This document shows, piece after piece, positions 57,028 through 64,000 of a stretch of 64,000 bases of DNA (position 1 is its first letter; each line of letters begins with the position of its first letter). Under the pieces are notes generated by a model, which saw nothing but the letters and a program-made list of their open reading frames with translations, was not told where the DNA came from and searched no databases. This DNA is from Ustilago trichophora (taxonomy: Eukaryota; Basidiomycota; Ustilaginomycetes; Ustilaginales; Ustilaginaceae), in NCBI GenBank assembly GCA_900323505.1, contig OOIN01000002.1, positions 2,108,001 through 2,172,000 on the forward strand, read 5' to 3'. Made by a program: the position numbers and the translations under genes.

Positions 57028-59385
57028 ATGCCTATCTTGCGCAATAGGCTGGCCTCGGCGCCAGTAGTCCGCTTCGTCAACCATGTCACAACCCGATCAA
57101 ACGGCTCCAGTACGACACTACATGTACTTCACAGGCCAGTGCATCGCAATTTCTCGGCCTTTGCTCCTCCCAAGACTAGCAACGCGCCTCTCGCTCCAAA
57201 TGCTCTGCCAAAACCACACTTGGCACCTCGTCAGCTAGCTCAAACGAGTAAACAGCACGTACGCTCCTACAGCTTGTTTCCGGCTTCCACTACACGAGGA
57301 AAGTCGAACTCGAACTCGAGAGCAGGCCGTGTCGCTTCCATAGCGATTGCTGGTCTAGGCACCGCGCTCGTCGTCGATTGGTACCTTGCCCAGGGTCCCT
57401 TGCAGTCCGAACCTGAAGCAGCCCCAGTCTCCAACGAAGAAGAAGACCCGCAACACAAAGGTTTCGCTCCTCCTGTACCCGAAGATGACCAAGATCTTGA
57501 CCGCCGTAACATCGTCGTTCGAGGCTTCATCAAGGTGGGCAACGTCATTCATGCTCTGATTATCGAGCCTTTCGGCACTGCTAGGCGCTTCCTCTACCTT
57601 TTCATCCTCTTCATGCCCGTAATTTTGACAGCACCTATGCTACTTGTCGGCAGCAGGAGGGAGAAGGGCCGCATGCGAGGCCGCAAAGTGCGCAAGGACG
57701 AAGAGGGTGACCGCTGGGGTGCTATTTGGTGGTACTCTTTTCTCGTCAAGCAGATGGAACGTGCCGGTCCTACCTTCATCAAGCTCGCGCAGTGGGCCGG
57801 AAGTCGTCAGGATCTCTTCCCCGATGAGCTTTGCCAGCGTCTCGGTCGCCTGCACTCAAACGGCAAGCCACACTCTTTTCGATACACAAAGCGGGTCATC
57901 GAACGCATCTTCCAGCGACCTTTCGATGAGATTTTCGAAGAATTTGGTCACGAGCCTATGGGCATCGGTGCCGTCGCCCAGGTCTACAAGGCTACACTCA
58001 AGCATGATCTGCTGCCGCCAGGATATCGACGTGCAAAGAAGGAAGCTACTTCGGGAGAGCCGTCCAAGAAGATCTCTAAAACATTGGCCCTCTCCTACGA
58101 AGAGGACGTCGCTCCTCCTCAGATCCCCACCAACAGCGTCGCCATCAAGATCCTCCATCCTCGCGTCGAAAAGACCATCGGCAGAGATATCAAGATCATG
58201 CGCTTTTTCGCCCGCGTCATCAATGCTATCCCCGGCGCCGAATGGCTTTCCTTCCCCGAAGAAGTCGACGTCTTTGCCGAGATGATGTTTTCCCAGCTCG
58301 ACCTGCGCAACGAGGCCAACAACCTCTCCCGCTTCGAGGAGAACTTTGCTCGCCGCAGATCTGCCATCTCCTTCCCCCGCCCCCTCACCGAGTTCAGCAC
58401 AAAGCAGGTCCTCATCGAGGAGTTTGAAGACGCTCTCCCGCTCAAGCACTTTTTGCAACTCGGCGGTGCCAAGTTCGACCACCGTATCGCCAACCTTGGT
58501 CTCGACGCTTTCCTCAACATGTTGCTCATCGACAACTTTACCCATGCGGATCTGCATCCGGGTAACATCATGATCAAGTTCTACAAGCCTTCTACTGAGT
58601 CGTTGCTTTCGGATCTGTTTGCGAGGATCTTGAGCAAATTTGATAGCGACTACGCGCCCGGTCACCGCAAAGCTCCTGCGACACCAGATGATCAGGTTGA
58701 CGAGAGTATCGTGCAGCGCCTGCGTCCCCTCAAACACGATCAGGATGCATGGCTGGACGAGCTGGATCGACTCGATGCACAGGGCTACCAGCCTGAGATC
58801 GTTCTGCTTGATGCAGGTCTTACCGTCGAACTCACCCCGCTCAACCGACGAAACTTTTTGGACCTCTTCTCGGCAGTAGCACAATTCGACGGCGCTCTTG
58901 CCGGTCATCTCATGGTAGAGCGCTGTCGAACACCCGACCTGGTCGTGGACGAAGACGTATTCGCCATGAAGATGCAGGACCTCGTCCTCAGCGTCAAGTC
59001 CAAAACCTTTTCCTTGGCAAAGATCAAGATCTCCGATGTCCTCAACAAGGTCCTCATGGCGGTTCGAGACCACCATGTCAAGATGGAGGCAGACTTCGTC
59101 AATACCGTCATCTCGATCTTGCTTCTTGAAGGAATCGGGCGACAGCTAGATCCGGACATGGATCTGTTCAAGAGCGCATTGCCCATACTGAGGCATCTGG
59201 GTAGAGAGTTGCAGCATCAGGAGGGTGGAGGTATGCACGTGCCCAAGAAGGAAGAGTTCAAGAGAATGTTGCCAATGTTGAAGGTATGGTTGTATATGGA
59301 GGCGCGCGGGATTCTGAGCGCTTTCACCGATGCTAAAGTGAGCACGGTGGATGCTTTTATGCGCTACGGATGGCATTCGGAGTAA
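57028..59385 (+). CDS. Mitochondrial UbiB-family atypical kinase, ADCK2/Cqd1-like
   Basis: A 785-aa protein. The N-terminus is rich in Arg, Ser and Ala (MPILRNRLASAPVVRFVNHV), a mitochondrial presequence, followed by one or two hydrophobic segments (about 105-120 and 190-207). The UbiB core shows KLAQWAGSRQDLFP (from about 252) in place of the KxGQ motif, GIGAVAQVYKA as nucleotide loop, VAIKILHPRVE (Lys about 374), HADLHPGNIMIKF (about 506) and LLDAGLTVEL (about 595, DAG for DFG). An insert of roughly 70 residues separates the last two. Yeast Cqd1, the ADCK2 relative, acts at the inner membrane in coenzyme Q and phospholipid distribution; that function is inferred by family. The last 150 residues are helical. 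Confidence 0.88.
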   Translation: MPILRNRLASAPVVRFVNHVTTRSNGSSTTLHVLHRPVHRNFSAFAPPKTSNAPLAPNALPKPHLAPRQLAQTSKQHVRSYSLFPASTTRGKSNSNSRAGRVASIAIAGLGTALVVDWYLAQGPLQSEPEAAPVSNEEEDPQHKGFAPPVPEDDQDLDRRNIVVRGFIKVGNVIHALIIEPFGTARRFLYLFILFMPVILTAPMLLVGSRREKGRMRGRKVRKDEEGDRWGAIWWYSFLVKQMERAGPTFIKLAQWAGSRQDLFPDELCQRLGRLHSNGKPHSFRYTKRVIERIFQRPFDEIFEEFGHEPMGIGAVAQVYKATLKHDLLPPGYRRAKKEATSGEPSKKISKTLALSYEEDVAPPQIPTNSVAIKILHPRVEKTIGRDIKIMRFFARVINAIPGAEWLSFPEEVDVFAEMMFSQLDLRNEANNLSRFEENFARRRSAISFPRPLTEFSTKQVLIEEFEDALPLKHFLQLGGAKFDHRIANLGLDAFLNMLLIDNFTHADLHPGNIMIKFYKPSTESLLSDLFARILSKFDSDYAPGHRKAPATPDDQVDESIVQRLRPLKHDQDAWLDELDRLDAQGYQPEIVLLDAGLTVELTPLNRRNFLDLFSAVAQFDGALAGHLMVERCRTPDLVVDEDVFAMKMQDLVLSVKSKTFSLAKIKISDVLNKVLMAVRDHHVKMEADFVNTVISILLLEGIGRQLDPDMDLFKSALPILRHLGRELQHQEGGGMHVPKKEEFKRMLPMLKVWLYMEARGILSAFTDAKVSTVDAFMRYGWHSE

Positions 59386-59508
59386 TGTATCCTTCCTCTT
59401 TAGAGTGAGTTACTGGATTTGCACATCGGAAGAAAATCACACCTTTCATCCATATCGCCAAGCATCATCGTCTGTGTTTCCGGACTTGACTTGTATTGCA
59501 GCGCTCTA

Positions 59509-61284
59509 TCACTTTGAGCAAGCTCTTGCAGCCCAACCACTCGCCATTGCTTGCTCTACCGCATCCTTTACTTTCTGTTTCAATCCTTCCTCTCCAGCCT
59601 CGGTCTCGATCCTCGTCCTACCGACAAAACACCAATTCTTAGTACTAGGAATGCGCAGCGGTTCCAGATCGACTTGCCATCCAAATCGTTTATGCAGCTC
59701 TCCAACGTATGCGAGATACTGTTCGTTTCTCGACACCTCGCGTCCACCTTTAAGCAATAGAGGGAAAGCTCGCGTACCGTCAAGGGAGAAATAACAGCAG
59801 GGCAGATTGATGAATCCTGCAGCAGTGTGATGGGTGGCTAGGACGGGAAGCCAAGGGGTGAGCTCGTCTGCGTGGTTGCCGAGGAGCCAAGCGCCTGTCC
59901 AGATGCTGGAACAAGAAGAAGAATCGGTAGAAGAGGGTGGTTGGACCAGGGTGGATGGGTTGAAAGTCCATTCGGATAGTTGAGCGCCATTCGAAGTGTA
60001 GGCGGTCCAACTCTTGCGAGACCGCAAATCCAAACCTACCCCCCTGAACCCTTCCCTACTCAAGATGTAGGTTAGCAAGCCATTCCCACATCCAACATCG
60101 ACAAACTTTACCTTGTTTTTCCACTCCTCTCCTTCTCCCTGCTCCTTATCTTTCCCTTTGTAAGTAAGGCTCCAAAGAGAAATCAGGAACGCAGCTATTC
60201 CCATCTCCTCAAAGACATGTTTGGTAGGATCTGTAGCTTCAGCCCAATTGCTGATCAGCTCTCCAGCGTACTTTCGCTTCAATTCAAGATACAGGTCCTG
60301 ATACAGCTCGCGAGGGACAACGGTATCATGATGTACACGTTTCTGATAGCTGTGCAGGTGGCCCCAGGTGTGCATGTGGAGTGTGGTGATTAACGAGAGG
60401 GCGACTCGAGAGAGTCTGTGCGTTGGTGGGTATGCCCCTTCACTTGCTTCTGCTTCGTTCTTGGATCGATTTGAGGGAGTTTGAGGGAAGGGAATGAGCG
60501 ATATTCCCAAGGAGCCGAACATCGTGTTTGTGTCGGAAGAGGCGGAGGGGGAGGAGGAGGGGGAGGAGAGGCGAAAGTGGAACGCCAAAGCGCGAACTTT
60601 GGGATGATAGAAAGGGATGCTGGTTTCCCTTTGCGGTGGCTGACCCATCACCTCTACTTGCTCTTGTTCCATCTTTGGATGCGACAAAGTCCCAATCAAT
60701 GGCGTATAGATGACAACTGCCTCAGCCACATCCTCATCCTCCTCTTCATGCCCCTCGCCTCCACGCTGATACTTGTAGTAGAGCGAGCAATCCTGCTCCA
60801 TACGCCAATCGAGATTTGGCCTTCGCGGCAGAAGCGCTCTTCTGATGGTCCACTGCTTTCTCCATCCTTGCTGTTCTGCTTGTGAGGGCTCGGACTCGGA
60901 AACTACGTCGGCACGCAAAATGTTGCTCGAGTTGCGTTCGGGATGTCGAATAAGACTCTGCATTACTGCGAGCCAGCTCGTCATTGGAGCATAGGCAGGG
61001 GCGGTGATCACGGATATCCATGCGTATTCCTCCATCTTTTCTTCTCCTGTGGATTTCAAGAGCCCAGAAAGTGCAAAAGGGAGCCGTGTTGCATCGTCAT
61101 TGTTGGCGGAGGAGCAACTAGGTGCGACGGGCGATTCGGCAGAAGGGTAGGCTGGGTTGAGTTTGGGTCTTGGGGGCAACTGCTGGTGTTGAGTCGTTGT
61201 ACGTTTTGGTGCACCATTTTGAATGCTGCTGTTGGATCTGGCACTGATGCTTGTGCTGCATTCAGCATCGGTGCTGCTCGACAT
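59509..61284 (-). CDS. TRM44: tRNA (uracil-2'-O-)-methyltransferase Trm44
   Basis: The C-terminal half is clearly Trm44: HTWGHLHSYQKRVHHDT, LYLELKRKYAGELISNWAE, the AdoMet loop VKFVDVGCGNGLLTYIL, GVGLDLRSRKSW, WLLGNHADELTPWLPVLA and FINLPCCYFSLDG. It methylates U44 of tRNA-Ser in the cytosol. The N-terminal half carries the family's NSSNILRADVV segment and low-complexity inserts. The frame is open up to an ATG at 61470. I prefer the ATG at 61284 (MSSSTDAECS, 591 aa) because 61285-61470 is CU-rich leader of the divergent TOM5 gene when read on the other strand and encodes nothing conserved. The 653-aa form remains possible. The stop is only 123 bp from that of the UbiB gene. Confidence 0.9.
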   Translation of the reverse strand: MSSSTDAECSTSISARSNSSIQNGAPKRTTTQHQQLPPRPKLNPAYPSAESPVAPSCSSANNDDATRLPFALSGLLKSTGEEKMEEYAWISVITAPAYAPMTSWLAVMQSLIRHPERNSSNILRADVVSESEPSQAEQQGWRKQWTIRRALLPRRPNLDWRMEQDCSLYYKYQRGGEGHEEEDEDVAEAVVIYTPLIGTLSHPKMEQEQVEVMGQPPQRETSIPFYHPKVRALAFHFRLSSPSSSPSASSDTNTMFGSLGISLIPFPQTPSNRSKNEAEASEGAYPPTHRLSRVALSLITTLHMHTWGHLHSYQKRVHHDTVVPRELYQDLYLELKRKYAGELISNWAEATDPTKHVFEEMGIAAFLISLWSLTYKGKDKEQGEGEEWKNKVKFVDVGCGNGLLTYILSREGFRGVGLDLRSRKSWTAYTSNGAQLSEWTFNPSTLVQPPSSTDSSSCSSIWTGAWLLGNHADELTPWLPVLATHHTAAGFINLPCCYFSLDGTRAFPLLLKGGREVSRNEQYLAYVGELHKRFGWQVDLEPLRIPSTKNWCFVGRTRIETEAGEEGLKQKVKDAVEQAMASGWAARACSK

Positions 61285-61510
61285 CCTCGCAGCTAACGCA
61301 GCTATGGTGGTTGCAGTCGTGGAAGAGGTGTCAAATCTCGGCGAATTCTTGTGGACCCTGAAAGTAAACCAAAATCTCAAAATCGGGGTTCCTTCAACAA
61401 TCGGGCAACCAAAAAATCTGCACTCCACTTCTTCCCGACCACCACACCATCGCATCTCTCTTTCTTCCATACTTTCACCAACACATCTCTTTTACATATA
61501 TCCAGAAACG
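61285..61510. promoter_or_regulatory. Compact divergent promoter, TRM44 / TOM5
   Basis: A 226-bp gap with the preferred TRM44 start, or only 40 bp if TRM44 begins at 61470. The last 80 bases are CU-rich TOM5 leader, with ACATATAT at about 61495. Confidence 0.5.
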
Positions 61511-61836
61511 ATGTTCGGAGGAGCCCCCCGTCAACCTAGTGCCGCCGAGGCCGCTGCCGCCCGCCTTCAAGCTAGAAACACTCTCAAGCAGTTTGCTGTT
61601 TACGCCGCTGGCCTTTGGTCCGGTAAGTTGCAACCCGACCCGACTCAGCCCCGGAAACCCCCTCAATCTGCTTCTCATGGTTTCTGGTTTGTACGGGGGT
61701 ACCAGAAAGCAGATATAGATTGATGGATAGTGGTGCTGAAAAGACATGTATTGATCTGGTTTCTCGCTTTGCTGGGATAATAGCCCCCATTGCTCTTTAC
61801 TACCTCAACGAGTTGCTTGGTCGACACATTGCCTAA
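61511..61836 (+). CDS. TOM5: Tom5, small subunit of the mitochondrial outer-membrane translocase, two exons
   Basis: Exon 1 is 61511-61622 and exon 2 is 61784-61836. The donor is GTAAGT and the acceptor TAG. The joined protein has only 54 residues. It has the Tom5 pattern: MFG at the start, a short acidic/Ala-rich cytosolic part, then NTLKQFAVYAAGLWSAPIAL, which is the single tail-anchor helix with its helix-breaking proline, and a short tail ending GRHIA. Yeast Tom5 reads MFG...TLKQAAYVAAFLWVSP in the same places. Tom5 helps preproteins pass from receptors into the Tom40 pore. The call rests on length, the MFG start and the LKQ-A-Y-A-LW-P spacing. Confidence 0.85.
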
Positions 61837-62200
61837 GCTTGCTTCACGACCGGCATCAAGCTTCTGGTGCATCACACAGAGCATCTTTTCGTGAACTGCT
61901 CGGATCAAGTTATGCAGCATGTACTACCATCACCATCACTATTCATAATCAAAATGACCACATTCGATCAGATTAACAAAGAGGTGAGACCGTGCTGCAG
62001 TGCCATGTTGCTGCATAACTGCATCGTGGCTCTGTGGCCACAGAACTTGCTCGGGGCTCCAGTTGAAAACATAACTTCAGACAGGCCACACATACGACCT
62101 TCAAACTGATCTTAGCAACTTGTGTGTGAAACTGTACGGATATCGTGGCATTCAAAAAGACTAAACTAAAAATTTGTGCTGTATACATGTGTTGACTGTT
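61837..62200. other. Convergent intergenic region, TOM5 / RRP5
   Basis: 3' ends of TOM5 (+) and RRP5 (-). No further gene, RNA or repeat is seen. Confidence 0.45.
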
Positions 62201-64000
62201 TTACTCCTCGTCCTCATCTTCTTCCTCAGCCTCGGCGTTCTTTCTGTTGATCTCGTCCACAAAGTCCTTTGCCTTCTTGAGCACCTTTTGCTGGCTCTTT
62301 GCGTCACCATTCTTTTTCTCGTACTCGAGCCACTTTTTGAGCAGACTCTTGCCCTTCTTTGCGGTCAACTTGAGCGTCAGAGTCCTTTCAAAGAGGTTCC
62401 TCACCTGAGCCTGGTTGTCGTCCAACCTCGACTCCTGGTCAATGTACTGCCACCACAGGTCGAGACGCTTCGGGTAGCTGTCCACCAAACCTTCAAAGAT
62501 GGTTCGGCCGCGTTCGGCATCTCCGAGCTTGAACTCGTTGATAGCAAAGGCGGTGATGGTCTTGGTGTGTTCCCTCTTCTCCAGAGCCTGCATTGCTCGA
62601 GGCAGCAATGCACGGGCAGCATCAGCCTGGTTGGTACGCAGATAGTACCTCGCATACTCGATCCAGAACTCGGGAGCGGTCGAATACTTGCTCTTGGCCT
62701 TGACAAACATCTCTTCCGCCTGTTCGTGCTTCTCGCTAGCCTCGAGGATGTTGATCATCTTGAGGTACATGGTAAATCCATCATTGGCCTGAACGGCTTC
62801 CTTGAAGGTGGATTCGAGCGTGTCATCGGATCCGTAGGTGTTTTCGAGGTTGAGCAGGGCAATCCAAACATTCATACGTTCCTGCTCCTCGCGGTAGTTG
62901 ATCACCTTCAGAGCGCGACGGGCAATGGTACGCGCTTGATCAACGTCCGAGAGTTGCAGGGCGAAGGACATGAACTGGATCCAGAGGAAGGAGGAGTTGG
63001 GCGAGCCGAGGAGGAGACGTTCAAAGTCGGTGGAGGATTCGGGGGCTTTTGAGGCAAGGTCGGCGGTCAGGTCCTCTTCGAGAGCGGCGCGCGACTTGTT
63101 CTTGCTCTTAGCTTTTTGCTTCTTGAGTTGGGCTTTAGTGGTCTCGGAGTCGGAATCCGAGTCGGAGGATGAGAGCTCGTTGGAGGACTCCTCATCGTCG
63201 TTTCCACCAGCTGACCAAGAGAAGCCGCCAGAGAGGGAGAGAGAGGGCAGACCCGACTTCTTCGACTTGGGAGCAGTTGCTTCAGCCTCATCGTCGCTGT
63301 CCTCGTCCATCTCGACAAAGTCGCCCGCGGCCTCATCATCGCTCTCGTCATCCTCATCCTCGTTCTCGTCCTCATCAGCATCAGCATCCTCCATTTCCTC
63401 ATCCTCTGCCTCCTCTTCATCGTCGTCCTCCTCGTCACTGCTATCCTCGAAGTCAGCAGCGTCAAAGTAGCTAGGCTTCAACCCGAAGCTGATCTTCTTC
63501 TTCTCTTCGTTGATTCGCAGTACGATTGCGCGCACCTTGTCTCCCACCCGGAACGCTTTGAGCGCTTCATCCGCCTTTCCATCACTGAGCTCGTTCATGT
63601 GAGCCAATCCGCTCACATGCGTGCCCTCGATTTGGACAAAGACACCGAAATCGATGATATTCTTGATGAAACCCTTGACCTTGTCACCCACCTTGAAGTC
63701 CATCAGCCTCTTGGGCCTCTTCTTCTCCTCTGCCTGTGCGCGTTCCTCGGCACGCTCAGCACGAGGCTTAATAGAGCCAGGAGTGGACTTGAGCGACATC
63801 TCAATCTCATTGTTGTGCACGTTGGTGTCCATGATGGTACCAGACACGACCTGGCCGACAGTGAAGCGGGTCTTCCAGTCACGAACAAACTCGTCAAAGA
63901 GCTCGCGAACCTGGACACGGGCATCAAGCTTGCGTCCGATGGTGATGAAAAGGCCGACGTTGGTGATTGCCTTGACGAAGCCGCGTACCTTTTGGCCCTT
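62201..64000 (-). CDS. RRP5: rRNA biogenesis protein Rrp5, C-terminal 599 residues (partial)
   Basis: The gene runs off the right edge; the start is outside the window and the frame is open to base 64000. The visible part begins inside an S1 domain (VRGFVKAITNVGLFITIGRK). A complete S1 repeat follows (FKVGDKVKGFIKNIIDFGVF, VSGLAHMNELSDG, ISFGLKPSYFD). A very acidic Asp/Glu/Ser stretch comes next at about 63100-63450. The rest is TPR-like HAT repeats (FERLLLGSPNSSFLWIQFMS, FWIEYARYYLRTNQADAARA, LWWQYIDQESRLDDNQAQVR). Rrp5 has about 12 S1 domains plus HAT repeats, binds pre-rRNA and is needed for both 18S and 5.8S/25S maturation in the nucleolus. The acidic tail end EAEEEDEDEE is typical. Confidence 0.95.
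   Translation of the reverse strand, partial: KGQKVRGFVKAITNVGLFITIGRKLDARVQVRELFDEFVRDWKTRFTVGQVVSGTIMDTNVHNNEIEMSLKSTPGSIKPRAERAEERAQAEEKKRPKRLMDFKVGDKVKGFIKNIIDFGVFVQIEGTHVSGLAHMNELSDGKADEALKAFRVGDKVRAIVLRINEEKKKISFGLKPSYFDAADFEDSSDEEDDDEEEAEDEEMEDADADEDENEDEDDESDDEAAGDFVEMDEDSDDEAEATAPKSKKSGLPSLSLSGGFSWSAGGNDDEESSNELSSSDSDSDSETTKAQLKKQKAKSKNKSRAALEEDLTADLASKAPESSTDFERLLLGSPNSSFLWIQFMSFALQLSDVDQARTIARRALKVINYREEQERMNVWIALLNLENTYGSDDTLESTFKEAVQANDGFTMYLKMINILEASEKHEQAEEMFVKAKSKYSTAPEFWIEYARYYLRTNQADAARALLPRAMQALEKREHTKTITAFAINEFKLGDAERGRTIFEGLVDSYPKRLDLWWQYIDQESRLDDNQAQVRNLFERTLTLKLTAKKGKSLLKKWLEYEKKNGDAKSQQKVLKKAKDFVDEINRKNAEAEEEDEDEE

Noticed and set aside
57856..59076. 406-codon open frame antisense to the UbiB-family gene
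   Set aside because: It lies fully inside a well-supported gene on the opposite strand, and its composition is that of reverse-complemented codons.

Overview
The window is nuclear DNA from a basidiomycete fungus, most likely a smut of the Ustilaginaceae (Ustilago/Sporisorium group). The basis is the eukaryotic gene set (class II aldolase, AP-1 gamma-adaptin, Rsp5 ligase, mitochondrial Tom5), few and short introns with GTAAGT-type donors, long CU-rich leaders, many serine-rich disordered proteins, and close resemblance to remembered Ustilago proteins. The genus cannot be settled from the sequence alone.

Layout, left to right. 0-8 kb: an alpha-arrestin, then a divergent pair of small-subunit ribosomal protein genes (uS15 on -, eS6 on +, with a long leader intron in front of eS6), then an intron-containing tRNA-His(GTG). 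8-16 kb: AP-1 gamma-adaptin, a class I histone deacetylase and an SLC35F6-type membrane transporter. 16-24 kb: the HECT ligase Rsp5, a spliced signal-peptide protein of unknown function, a fused mitochondrial protein (Mzm1-like LYR factor joined to mitoribosomal bL31m) and a small complex I-like subunit. 24-33 kb: an ERI1-type exonuclease, splicing factor SLT11, the AMPK/Snf1 beta subunit, a 75-aa hydrophilic protein and the TFIIH subunit Tfb3/MAT1. 33-39.7 kb: a gene-poor block rich in homopolymer tracts and 5-bp tandem repeats, holding at most one weakly supported small gene. 39.7-48 kb: an Ecl1-like zinc protein with a polyglutamine tract and a 1263-aa disordered protein with C-terminal membrane segments. 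48-64 kb: peroxisomal urate oxidase, glycolipid transfer protein, fructose-bisphosphate aldolase, WD40 protein Cmr1, a UbiB-family mitochondrial protein (Cqd1/ADCK2 type), tRNA methyltransferase Trm44, Tom5 and the 3' part of RRP5, which runs off the right edge.

Most genes are housekeeping genes in alternating orientation, with divergent promoters or short convergent 3' ends. I see no biosynthetic cluster, transposon, mating-type locus or CRISPR array. Functional links inside the window are loose: alpha-arrestins are classic Rsp5 adaptors, uS15/eS6/RRP5 belong to ribosome production, and the Mzm1-bL31m fusion, Tom5, the complex I-like subunit and Cqd1 are mitochondrial. The most unusual item is the apparent Mzm1-bL31m fusion. 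Five further spliced genes (uS15, complex I-like, 75-aa hydrophilic protein, GLTP, Tom5) were rebuilt by joining exons by eye.
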